Assembly (NCBI GenBank): GCA_002781745.1
Contig: PFFW01000061.1
Span: 1 to 42,449 of the forward strand
Reading direction: 5' to 3'
DNA length: 42,449 bases
From: Rhodospirillales bacterium CG15_BIG_FIL_POST_REV_8_21_14_020_66_15
Lineage (GTDB): Bacteria > Pseudomonadota > Alphaproteobacteria > Rhodospirillales > Casp-alpha2
This document shows positions 1-8,376 of this stretch, piece by piece. Below the pieces are notes generated by a model. The model saw only the letters and a program-made list of their open reading frames with translations, was not told the DNA's origin and made no database searches. How positions within the stretch are numbered: position 1 is the first letter of the stretch; each line of letters opens with the position of its first letter. Position numbers and translations under genes: made by a program.

Positions 1-373
1 CGCCCAGCTTCTCGTCCAGTTCGCGCAGGCGCGCGATGGACTTGGAGATGGTCTGCCAGTTGGTCAGCATGCCGCCCAGCCAGCGGTGGTTGACGTAGTA
101 CTGGCCGCACTTCTTGGCCGCTTCGGCGACCCTCGGCGACGCCGCACGCTTGGTGCCGACGAACAGGATGCGACCGTTCGACGCGACGACGTCGCGCACG
201 GCGGTCAGCGCCTGATGCAGGAGCGGCACGGTCTGCTGCAGGTCGATGATGTGGATGCCGTTGCGGTCGCCGTACAGGTACGACGCCATTTTCGGGTTCC
301 AACGGCGGGTGCTGTGACCGAAATGAACGCCAGCTTCCAGCAACTGACGCATGGTGAACGACGGAATCGCCAT
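1..373 (-). CDS. rpsB: 30S ribosomal protein S2, N-terminal part (cut by window edge)
   Basis: Encodes the first 124 residues of ribosomal protein S2, a small-subunit protein bound late in 30S assembly. The translated start [20 protein letters not shown] and the following [28 protein letters not shown] and [12 protein letters not shown] stretches are classic S2. The ATG at 373-371 follows a purine-rich ribosome binding site (GGAGAAGAGG). The 3' part, and presumably tsf next to it, lies outside the window. The gene follows dnaE on the same strand, as in many alphaproteobacteria, but a promoter candidate in the 185-bp gap suggests independent transcription. Confidence 0.97.
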   Translation of the reverse strand, partial: MAIPSFTMRQLLEAGVHFGHSTRRWNPKMASYLYGDRNGIHIIDLQQTVPLLHQALTAVRDVVASNGRILFVGTKRAASPRVAEAAKKCGQYYVNHRWLGGMLTNWQTISKSIARLRELDEKLG

Positions 374-411
374 GATAAGCCTCTTCTCCGGTTATGCCTC
401 CGCGGGTGTCA

Positions 412-429
412 TCCGGCCCCATGGCCGGA
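412..429 (-). promoter_or_regulatory. Inverted repeat in the rpsB leader
   Basis: A perfect 7-bp inverted repeat (TCCGGCC / GGCCGGA, 4-nt loop) lies about 40 bp upstream of the rpsB start and inside the predicted 5' untranslated region. It could fold as a hairpin in the leader. S2 represses its own mRNA through the leader in E. coli, so a regulatory role is possible, but no match to the known E. coli element was established. Confidence 0.3.
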
Positions 430-496
430 CACCGGAGCGGCGAAATCCCGTGGATTTACACGAGCCGCCGCGTTCCCGCGTGCGATATGGAGCGGG

Positions 497-525
497 GTTC
501 TAAAGGGTTAACGGAGCCCGATCAA
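497..525 (-). promoter_or_regulatory. Candidate sigma-70 promoter of rpsB
   Basis: Reading the minus strand: -35 TTGATC (520-525), 17-bp spacer, -10 TAGAAC (497-502). Each hexamer matches consensus at 4 of 6 positions with ideal spacing. It lies downstream of dnaE and about 120 bp upstream of the rpsB start, leaving a long leader. Confidence 0.4.
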
Positions 526-558
526 GGGAAAAAACGTGACAATCCCTCAAGGAAGCGG

Positions 559-3500
559 TCAGCCCTCGACCACTTCCAGAACGCCCTTGACCGATTTCAG
601 CGCCTGGATCACCGCCGGCGACACGGCATAGCGGTCGCCGAGGGACAGCACGACCTCGCGGTTGTCCTCCAGGCGCGGCACCACGAACACCGGAACCTGG
701 CCCCTGCCCTGGCTTTCCAGCACCTCGCGCAGGGGGGTCAGCGGGCTTGCGCCGCCGATCACCACGGTGATCGAGCCGACGGAATTCAGCGCGGCGCTTT
801 CCAACGGCTTCAGCCCCTGGACCATGAAGCGCGGCGCCTCGGCCTCGATCTGCACGTCCATTTCGATGAGGAACGAGTTGCCTTCCGTCAGATGCTCGCG
901 GTTGGCGGCGAGGACTTCCGAGAACATGATGCCCTCGAACGTTCCCGTGGTGTCGGAGAAGCTGACGAAGGCATATCGGGAACCCTTGGCCGAGGTGCGC
1001 TCCTTGATGGCGACCAGGGTGCCCGCCATGCGCCGGTGGCCGGGCCGCCCGGCGGCCAGGACCTCGGCGAAGCTGACGGCCTTGTGCTTCTCCAGCACGC
1101 TTTCGTAGGTCGCCAAGGGATGCGCCGACAGGTAGAAGCCGACGGCGTCGAATTCCTCCTTGAGCCGGTCCATGGGGTTCCAGTCGGCGATGTTGTCGAG
1201 GCGGATGTCCGGCACCTGCGCCGCGCCGCCGCCGCCGAACAGGCCCATCTGGTCGGAGGTGCGGTCCTGGTGGGCGCTGACCGCCTCCTTCAGGATGCGC
1301 TCCAGGCCCGTGAACAGCTGGCGGCGGTTGGGATTCAGGCAGTCGAGCGCGCCGGCGCGGATGAGGTTTTCCATCTGCCGCTTGTTGATGACCTTGGGGT
1401 CCAGGCGGTGGGCGAAGTCGGCGAGGTCCTTGAAGGGCCCGCCGTCCTTGCGCGTCTGCACGAGCGACGCCATCGCGCCCTCGCCCACGTTCTTGATGGC
1501 GGCCAGGGCATAGCGGATGGCGCTTTTGCCGCCGTCACGTTCAACCGAGAACCTGACCTGGGACTTGTTGACGTCGGGCGGCAGCAGGGCCACGCCCATG
1601 CGGTCCAGTTCCTGCTTGAACACGTTGAGCTTGTCCGTGTTGTGCTGGTCCAGGGTCATGGAGGCGGCCAGGAATTCCACCGGGTGGTTGGCCTTGAGAT
1701 AGGCGGTCTGGTAGGCGACCAGCGCATAGGCCGCGGCGTGGGACTTGTTGAAGCCGTAACCCGCGAACTTGGCGACCTGGTCGAAGATGTCCGACGCCTT
1801 GCGCCCGTCGACCCCGCGCCCGACGGCGCCGTCGACGAAGACCTGGCGCTGCTGGTCCATCTCCTCCTTGATCTTCTTGCCCATGGCGCGGCGCAAAAGG
1901 TCGGCGCCGCCCAGGGTGTAGCCCGACAGCTCCTGCGCCGCCTGCATGACCTGTTCCTGATAGATCATGATGCCGAAGGTTTCCTTCAGGATCGGCTCCA
2001 GGGTCGGGTACAGGTAGTCGGGCTCCTCGTCGCCCTTCTTGCGGGCGATGTAGCTCGGGATGTTGTCCATGGGGCCCGGGCGGTAAAGCGCCACGACGGC
2101 GATGATGTCCTCGAAGGTGTCGGCCTTCATCTGGCGCAGGACGTCGCGCATGCCCTGGCTTTCCAGTTGGAACACCCCGGTCGTCTCGCCGCGCCCGATC
2201 ATCTCGAAGGTCGCCGTATCGTCCAGCGGGATGGTCGACAGGTCGATCTCGACCCCCTTCTCCTTGCATAGCCCGACGGCGGTGGAAAGGACCGTCAGCG
2301 TCTTGAGGCCCAGGAAGTCGAACTTCACCAGCCCGGCGCTTTCCACGAACTTCATGTTGAAGCCGGTCACGGGCAGGTCCGAGCGCGGATCGCGGTACAG
2401 CGGGATCAGTTCCTGCAACGGCCGGTCGCCGATCACCACGCCGGCGGCATGGGTCGAGGCGTGACGGTAGAGCCCTTCCAGCTTCATGGCGAGATCGACG
2501 AGATGCTGGACCTGGGGGTCTTCCGACATCATCTGGCGGATCTGCGGCTCGCCGTCGACGGCTTCCTGCAGGGTTACCGGGTTGGCCGGGTTGTTGGGCA
2601 CCAGCTTGCAGATCTTGTCGATGTACCCATAGGGCATTTCCAGCACGCGGCCGACGTCGCGCAGCACGGCGCGCGCCTGCAGCTTGCCGAAGGTGATGAT
2701 CTGCGCCACGTGGTCGTGGCCGAACTTCTTCTGGACGTAGCGGATGACCTCGTCGCGCCGGTCCTGGCAGAAGTCGATGTCGAAGTCGGGCATGGACACG
2801 CGTTCCGGGTTCAGGAACCGTTCGAACAGCAGGCCGAAGCGCAAGGGATCCAGGTCGGTGATGCTCAACGCCCAGGCGACCACCGATCCGGCGCCCGAGC
2901 CGCGCCCCGGCCCCACGGGAATGCCCTGCTCCTTGGCCCAGCCGATGAAGTCGGCGACGATCAGGAAGTAGCCGGGGAATCCCATCTCGTTGATGACGCC
3001 AAGCTCGTACTCCAGGCGCTCGCGGTAGGGCCGGGCCGCCTTGTCGCGCGCGGCGGCGTCCATGTCGTCCGTATAGACGTGGGAATCCAGCCGCCGCTCC
3101 AGCCCGGCCTTGGCCTGGGCGCGCAGTTCGTCCTCCTCCGTGCGGTCCACGCCGCAGTCGAACGGCGGCAGGATGGGGTCGATCTTCTCGACCATGAAGG
3201 CGCAGCGCCGGGCGATCACCAGGGTGTTGTCGACCGCCTCGGGCAGGTCCTCGAACACGCGGCGCATGTCGGCCGCCCCCTTGAACCAGTGTTCGGGCGT
3301 CAGGCGGCGGCGCTCCGTCTCCGAGACATAGGCGCTTTCGGCGATGCAGATGAGCGCGTCATGGGCCTCGAACATGTCGGGCGTGGGATAGAAGCATTCG
3401 TTGGTGGCGACCAGCGGCAGGTCCAGCTCGTAGGCGAGGTCGAGGAACGCGCCCTCGGTCTGTTCCTCGGCCGCCATGCCGTGGCGCTGGATTTCGACGT

Positions 3501-4044
3501 AGGTGCGCCCATCGTAGGCCGCCGCCAGGCGTTGCAGCAGGGCCCGCGCGGGCTCCGCCTTGCCCTGCAGCAGCAGGCGTCCGACCGGCCCGCCCGGCCC
3601 GCCGGCAAGCAGGATCAGTCCGGCGTTGCAGGTCAGCAGCGTGTCGAGGGAAATCACCGTTTCCTCGGCGTCGTCGCCGTCCAGATAGGCGACCTTCAGC
3701 ATCTGCAGCAGGTTGCGGTAGCCCTCCGGATTCTGCACCAGCAGGACCACCGAGGGCGCGCGCTCGCGCCGCCCGCCGCCGCTGCCCGGCCCCATGCCCT
3801 GCGCCGCGCCTTCCTCGGCCTCCAGGCGCACGGAGACCTGGCAGCCGATGATGGGCTGGATGCCCTTCTCGCGGGCCGCCAGGGAGAATTCCAGGGCGCC
3901 GAACAGGTTGTTGGTGTCGGTCACGGCGACCGCCGGCATGTCCATGGACCGGCACATCTTGGCAAGGTCCTTCAGGCGAATGGCGCCCTCGGACAGGGAA
4001 TAGGCGGAATGGACCCGCAGGTGGACGAAATCGGCGTGGGACAT
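559..4044 (-). CDS. dnaE: DNA polymerase III subunit alpha (replicative, DnaE1)
   Basis: Catalytic subunit of the replicative polymerase, 1161 residues from the chosen start, the usual length for DnaE1. The N-terminal PHP domain begins FVHLRVHSAYSLSEG. The two paired catalytic aspartates are in PDFDID (residues 419-424) and the third is in KFDFLGL (D576). The C-terminal third contains the helix-hairpin-helix region and an OB fold (MAGTLVAIKERTSAKGSRYA). The start MSHADFVHL was chosen by family alignment. Its ribosome binding site is poor, whereas an in-frame ATG 60 bp upstream (4104) is preceded by GGGGGA at good spacing, so a 20-residue N-terminal extension is possible. The gene precedes rpsB and diverges from the nitrile hydratase genes. 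Confidence 0.97.
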   Translation of the reverse strand: MSHADFVHLRVHSAYSLSEGAIRLKDLAKMCRSMDMPAVAVTDTNNLFGALEFSLAAREKGIQPIIGCQVSVRLEAEEGAAQGMGPGSGGGRRERAPSVVLLVQNPEGYRNLLQMLKVAYLDGDDAEETVISLDTLLTCNAGLILLAGGPGGPVGRLLLQGKAEPARALLQRLAAAYDGRTYVEIQRHGMAAEEQTEGAFLDLAYELDLPLVATNECFYPTPDMFEAHDALICIAESAYVSETERRRLTPEHWFKGAADMRRVFEDLPEAVDNTLVIARRCAFMVEKIDPILPPFDCGVDRTEEDELRAQAKAGLERRLDSHVYTDDMDAAARDKAARPYRERLEYELGVINEMGFPGYFLIVADFIGWAKEQGIPVGPGRGSGAGSVVAWALSITDLDPLRFGLLFERFLNPERVSMPDFDIDFCQDRRDEVIRYVQKKFGHDHVAQIITFGKLQARAVLRDVGRVLEMPYGYIDKICKLVPNNPANPVTLQEAVDGEPQIRQMMSEDPQVQHLVDLAMKLEGLYRHASTHAAGVVIGDRPLQELIPLYRDPRSDLPVTGFNMKFVESAGLVKFDFLGLKTLTVLSTAVGLCKEKGVEIDLSTIPLDDTATFEMIGRGETTGVFQLESQGMRDVLRQMKADTFEDIIAVVALYRPGPMDNIPSYIARKKGDEEPDYLYPTLEPILKETFGIMIYQEQVMQAAQELSGYTLGGADLLRRAMGKKIKEEMDQQRQVFVDGAVGRGVDGRKASDIFDQVAKFAGYGFNKSHAAAYALVAYQTAYLKANHPVEFLAASMTLDQHNTDKLNVFKQELDRMGVALLPPDVNKSQVRFSVERDGGKSAIRYALAAIKNVGEGAMASLVQTRKDGGPFKDLADFAHRLDPKVINKRQMENLIRAGALDCLNPNRRQLFTGLERILKEAVSAHQDRTSDQMGLFGGGGAAQVPDIRLDNIADWNPMDRLKEEFDAVGFYLSAHPLATYESVLEKHKAVSFAEVLAAGRPGHRRMAGTLVAIKERTSAKGSRYAFVSFSDTTGTFEGIMFSEVLAANREHLTEGNSFLIEMDVQIEAEAPRFMVQGLKPLESAALNSVGSITVVIGGASPLTPLREVLESQGRGQVPVFVVPRLEDNREVVLSLGDRYAVSPAVIQALKSVKGVLEVVEG

Positions 4045-4175
4045 GCCCCGATAATTCCATATCCGGTGCGCACGGGCGGAGTCGAAAATCCGCACACTGC
4101 GCATCGTTATCCCCCGTTCGCCGACAACCGGTGCATAACCCTGGGGATTCCGGCGAGGACGCTTCCTTTCGAAAG

Positions 4176-4205
4176 TTGTTGGGCGGCCGTCTCTGGCTGT
4201 ATCAT
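4176..4205 (+). promoter_or_regulatory. Candidate promoter of the nitrile hydratase operon
   Basis: -35 TTGTTG (4176-4181), 18-bp spacer, -10 TATCAT (4200-4205, 5 of 6 to consensus). It lies in the 205-bp gap between the divergent dnaE and nthA starts and would give a leader of about 38 nt carrying the GGGAG ribosome binding site. No operator was recognised. Confidence 0.45.
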
Positions 4206-4249
4206 TCAGGCGTCCAAGTCCACGGGCGCAGATATTTTGGGAGAATCGC

Positions 4250-4903
4250 ATGCCTCACGACGGCCCCGACCACGATCACGACCATCGCGACCATACGGAG
4301 CCGCCGTCCGACGTGGCGCTGCGCGTGAAGTCCCTGGAAAGCCTGCTGATCGAGAAGGGTCTGGTCGACCCGGCGACCCTCGACGCCCTGGTCGACCGCT
4401 ACGAACACCACGTCGGCCCGCAGAACGGCAAGAAGGTCGTGGCCCGCGCCTGGACCGATCCCGATTACCGCCAGTGGCTGCAGGACGACGCCAACGCCGC
4501 GATCGGCGACTTCGGCTTCAAGGGCCGCCAGGGCGAGCACATGGTCTGCGTCGAGAACGGGCCCAAGGCGCACAATCTGGTCGTCTGCACGCTGTGCTCC
4601 TGCTATCCCTGGACCGTCCTGGGCCTGCCGCCCGTGTGGTACAAATCGGCCCCCTACCGTTCGCGCGCCGTCGCCGACCCGCGCGGCGTGCTGGCCGAGT
4701 TCGGCACGGTCCTCGACCCGGACGTGGAAATCCGCGTGTGGGATTCGACGTCCGAAATGCGCTATCTGGTGATCCCGGAACGGCCCGCCGGGACCGAGGG
4801 CTGGACGGCGGAGCAGCTTGAGAGGCTGGTCACCCGCAATTCCATGATCGGCGTCGAAAAGGCCAAAGCGCCCGCCGACCTGGCCAAGGATGCCGCGGAA
4901 TGA
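4250..4903 (+). CDS. nthA: Nitrile hydratase subunit alpha, cobalt type
   Basis: Metal-binding subunit of nitrile hydratase, which hydrates nitriles to amides in the cytoplasm; 217 residues. The metal claw is CTLCSC (C113, C116, C118; S117) in the context [11 protein letters not shown]. Thr after the first Cys and Tyr after the last is the pattern of the non-corrin cobalt class; iron enzymes usually have CSLCSCT. Flanking family blocks [10 protein letters not shown] and [18 protein letters not shown] are present. GGGAG six bases before the ATG supports the start. The N-terminus (residues 3-15) is unusually rich in His and Asp. The gene is first in a three-gene cassette with the beta subunit and accessory protein; no amidase or nitrile transporter is visible. 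Confidence 0.96.
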   Translation: MPHDGPDHDHDHRDHTEPPSDVALRVKSLESLLIEKGLVDPATLDALVDRYEHHVGPQNGKKVVARAWTDPDYRQWLQDDANAAIGDFGFKGRQGEHMVCVENGPKAHNLVVCTLCSCYPWTVLGLPPVWYKSAPYRSRAVADPRGVLAEFGTVLDPDVEIRVWDSTSEMRYLVIPERPAGTEGWTAEQLERLVTRNSMIGVEKAKAPADLAKDAAE

Positions 4904-4913
4904 GGATTGCGAG

Positions 4914-5582
4914 ATGAACGGCGCCCACGACCTCGGCGGCATGCAGGGCCTCGGCCCCATCAACCCGGAGCCGGAGACCGCGGAACCCGTGTTCCACGCG
5001 GACTGGGAGCGCAAGGTGTTCTCCCTGACCCTGGCCACGGCCCTGCTCGGCCGCTGGAACATCGACATGGGCCGCTACTCCCGCGAACGCCAGCATCCGG
5101 TCACGTACCTCAGCAACACCTACTACGAGAACTGGCTGGCGGGCACGGAGACGCTGCTCAAGGAATCCGGCCTGGTGACGGCCGAGGAACTGGCCGCCGG
5201 AAAGCCCCTGACCCCGCCGACGGCGCCGGACACCATCCGCGTGCCGGGGCCGGAGCAGGCGCTGAACGCCGTCAAGGCGGGCGGCCCGGCGGACCTGGAC
5301 GTGCCGGTCGAGCCGCGGTTCGCCGTGGGCGACGCCGTGCGCGTGCGCAACTTCCATCCCCAGGGCCATACCCGCGCCCCGCGCTACACCCGCGGCCGCG
5401 TCGGCGTGGTGCAGCGCCTGCACGGCGTTCACATCTACCCGGACACCCACACACCCGAGGTCACCGAAGGCCATCCGCTCTATTCCGTGCGCTTCGAGGG
5501 CGACGAACTGTGGGGCCCCGACGGCGACGCACGCTCGGCGGTCTATGCCGACCTGTGGGAACCCTATCTGGAGCCCGCGTGA
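4914..5582 (+). CDS. nthB: Nitrile hydratase subunit beta
   Basis: Beta subunit, 222 residues, which packs against alpha to form the active site at the interface. The start MNGAHDLGGMQGLGPI is the signature N-terminus of the family, so the ATG at 4914 is preferred over an in-frame ATG at 4890 inside nthA; AGGA lies just upstream. The N-terminal helical half contains TYYENWLAGTETLL. The C-terminal half is the SH3-like barrel (VGDAVRVRN, YTRGRVGVV, LYSVRFEGDELWG, DLWEPYLEPA). It starts 10 bp after nthA and its stop overlaps the start of the next gene by one base (TGATG), which points to translational coupling. Confidence 0.96.
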   Translation: MNGAHDLGGMQGLGPINPEPETAEPVFHADWERKVFSLTLATALLGRWNIDMGRYSRERQHPVTYLSNTYYENWLAGTETLLKESGLVTAEELAAGKPLTPPTAPDTIRVPGPEQALNAVKAGGPADLDVPVEPRFAVGDAVRVRNFHPQGHTRAPRYTRGRVGVVQRLHGVHIYPDTHTPEVTEGHPLYSVRFEGDELWGPDGDARSAVYADLWEPYLEPA

Positions 5583-5917
5583 TGACGACCGTGAGCGAAC
5601 CGGCGTTCTGCGAGCCTGTCTTTGAAGAACCGTGGCAGGCGCAGGCCTTCGCCCTGGCCAACGCCCTGATCGACAAGGGGTTTTTCAGCGCCGAGGAATG
5701 GGCGCAGGCGCTGGGGGCGGAGATCAGACGCGCCCAGGCGGCGGGCGACCCCGACACCGGCGAAACCTACTACAACCACTGGCTCGCGGCCCTGGAGCGG
5801 CTCTGCGCCGACAAGGGCCTGGCGCTCGGCGCGGAGGTCGCGCGGCGGGCCGAGGAATGGCGCGACGCCTATCTGGCGACGCCGCACGGCAAGCCGGTTT
5901 CGTTGAGGAACCGCTAA
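5582..5917 (+). CDS. Nitrile hydratase accessory (activator) protein
   Basis: Small protein of 111 residues of the nitrile hydratase accessory family found with cobalt enzymes. Members of this family (NhlE, P14K-like) act as chaperones that help load cobalt and mature the alpha subunit, in some systems by subunit swapping. It resembles the N-terminal half of the beta subunit: FEEPWQAQAFALANALIDKG and TYYNHWLAALERL match the FHADWERKVFSLTLATAL and TYYENWLAGTETLL blocks of nthB. It starts on the last base of nthB. Its stop codon overlaps that of the convergent RidA-like gene, so no terminator fits between them. Confidence 0.9.
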   Translation: MTTVSEPAFCEPVFEEPWQAQAFALANALIDKGFFSAEEWAQALGAEIRRAQAAGDPDTGETYYNHWLAALERLCADKGLALGAEVARRAEEWRDAYLATPHGKPVSLRNR

Positions 5918-6306
5918 TCCGCCTTGGCGGCGACCACCTCGATCTCGATCTGCACCCCCGGGCGCGGGAACGGCCCGACGGTCAGCAGCACCGCCGGCGG
6001 GTTGTGCTCGTGCATGTAGCGCGGGCGCAGGCGGTAGTAGTAATCGAGGTGCTTCGGATCGGTGACGTAGACCGTGATCTTGACCACGTCCTGAAAGCCC
6101 ATGCGTCCCGCCTCCAGGATGGCGGCGATGCGCTCGAAGGCGATTTCCGCTTGCTCGCCCACGTCGTCGGGCACGGTGCCGTCCATGCGGCAGCCGACCT
6201 GGCCGTTGCAGAACAGCAGGCGCGCGCCCGGCGGCACCTCCGTCGCATGGCCGGCACCTTCGCGATGGGCGCCGATGCGGTCGTTCAGGGTGTGGACTTT
6301 CAGCAT
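5914..6306 (-). CDS. RidA/YjgF-family protein lacking the catalytic arginine
   Basis: Small protein of 130 residues with the chorismate-mutase-like fold of the Rid family, usually trimeric. Family blocks are LLFCNGQVG, IAFERIAAILEAGRMGFQDVVKITVYVTD and the C-terminal VQIEIEVVA. RidA proper hydrolyses reactive enamine/imine intermediates using an arginine near residue 105; here the aligned stretch is HNPPAVLLTVG, with no Arg at that position. It therefore fits one of the Rid subfamilies without proven deaminase activity. A strong GGAGG ribosome binding site fixes the start at 6306. It lies 20 bp after lolD on the same strand, probably co-transcribed, and converges on the nitrile hydratase cassette. 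Confidence 0.88.
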   Translation of the reverse strand: MLKVHTLNDRIGAHREGAGHATEVPPGARLLFCNGQVGCRMDGTVPDDVGEQAEIAFERIAAILEAGRMGFQDVVKITVYVTDPKHLDYYYRLRPRYMHEHNPPAVLLTVGPFPRPGVQIEIEVVAAKAD

Positions 6307-6326
6307 TCTTGCCTCCGGACGTCGGA

Positions 6327-7013
<687 letters not shown>

Positions 7014-7021
7014 GGCCTGTC

Positions 7022-8272
7022 TCACTCATACCTGAGCGCCTCGGCCGGGTCCGTGCGCGCCGCCCGCCACGACGGATAGATGGTCGCCAGGAACGACAGG
7101 CCGAGCGCCATGCCGATCACCGCGACGACCTCGTGCCAGTCGATGACGGCGGGAAGCTGCGACAGGAAATAGATCTCGGCGGCGAACAGGTCGGTGCCGG
7201 TCAGGCCCTGGATCCACTGGCGCACGGCCTCGATGTTGTCGGCGAAGGCGATGCCCAGGACGGCCCCGCCGATCGTGCCGATGACGCCGACGCTGGCGCC
7301 GGCGATCAGGAACACGCGCATGACCATGCCGCGCGTCGCCCCCATGGTGCGCAGGATGGCGATGTCCTTCCCCTTGTCCTTCACCAGCATGATCATCGAC
7401 GAGATGATGTTGAACGCGGCGACCAGGATGATCAGCGTCAGGATCAGAAACATGACATTACGTTCGACCTGGATCGCGTTGAAAAAGCTGGCGTTCGCCT
7501 GCTGCCAGTCGTGGATGCGGCCGATCCCCTGGACGGCCCCGGCGATCCGCTGCTTGACCTCCAGCGCCTGGTCCGGGTCGCGGATGAAGACCTCGAGCGA
7601 CGACACGGCTTCCTTGGGGTATCGGAAATAGACCTGGGCGTCGGCCAGGTCCATGAACACGAACGAGGAATCGTACTCGTACATGCCGACCTCGAAGGTT
7701 GCGGCGACGGTATAGGCCGCCGTGCGCGGCACCGTGCCGAACGCCGTGGCGCTGCCCTTCGGCGAAATGAGCGTGATCTTGTCGCCGACGCGGAGCCCCA
7801 TTTTCTGCGCCAGGCGGTCGCCGATGATGACGCCCCCGCCGCCGCCCTTGAAATCGTCGAGGGAGCCGCGCGCGACGTTGTCGGCGATCAGCTTGCGCCG
7901 GGTCAGATCCTGCGGGCGGATGCCCCGCACCAGCGCCCCCTGGGCCGTGCCGTTGGCGGTGGCCATGACCTGGCCCTCGATCAGCGGGGTCACGCTGACC
8001 ACGCCGCGAAGGTCGCGCACGCGCGCCGCGATGTTGTCGAAGTCCTTGAGGTCGCGGAACTGTCCCTGAACGCTGAGGTGCCCGTTGAGCCCCAGGATGC
8101 GGGTCAAAAGCTCCTGGCGGAAACCGTTCATCACCGACATGACGATGATCAGCGTGGCGACGCCCAGCGCGATGCCGAGTAGCGAGAACCAGGCGATGAC
8201 GGAGATGAACCCCTCCTGCCGGCGGGCGCGCAGGTAACGCAGCGCCATCATCCATTCAAATCGGCTGAACAC
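7022..8272 (-). CDS. lolC: Lipoprotein-releasing ABC transporter permease LolC/LolE
   Basis: Permease of 416 residues of the LolC/LolE family. One transmembrane helix lies near residues 21-46 ([20 protein letters not shown]), followed by a large periplasmic MacB-like domain, then three helices in the C-terminal third. The family N-terminus [18 protein letters not shown] is recognisable here as [18 protein letters not shown]. Alphaproteobacteria usually have a single permease gene that serves as both LolC and LolE, and only one is present here. The start is GTG (8272), with AGGG about seven bases upstream; an internal ATG pair lies eight codons later. It follows proS after 104 bp. Confidence 0.94.
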   Translation of the reverse strand: MFSRFEWMMALRYLRARRQEGFISVIAWFSLLGIALGVATLIIVMSVMNGFRQELLTRILGLNGHLSVQGQFRDLKDFDNIAARVRDLRGVVSVTPLIEGQVMATANGTAQGALVRGIRPQDLTRRKLIADNVARGSLDDFKGGGGGVIIGDRLAQKMGLRVGDKITLISPKGSATAFGTVPRTAAYTVAATFEVGMYEYDSSFVFMDLADAQVYFRYPKEAVSSLEVFIRDPDQALEVKQRIAGAVQGIGRIHDWQQANASFFNAIQVERNVMFLILTLIILVAAFNIISSMIMLVKDKGKDIAILRTMGATRGMVMRVFLIAGASVGVIGTIGGAVLGIAFADNIEAVRQWIQGLTGTDLFAAEIYFLSQLPAVIDWHEVVAVIGMALGLSFLATIYPSWRAARTDPAEALRYE

Positions 8273-8376
8273 GGGGGCGCCCTATCCTTTCCTGCGATCG
8301 AGGCGGCAGCCGGAAACAAGGGCAAGCGGCTGAGCTTCTTTCCGAGTGCGGCCGAATTCCATGGTCGAGATCGCCA

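Noticed and set aside
559-4044. Error-prone DnaE2 as the identity of this polymerase
   Set aside because: Length, the domain set and linkage to rpsB fit the replicative DnaE1; DnaE2 would be expected with imuAB at the other end.
7023-7025. GTG start for lolD overlapping the lolC stop
   Set aside because: Kept as an alternative; ATG at 7013 fits the usual LolD length. The difference is four residues and cannot be decided here.
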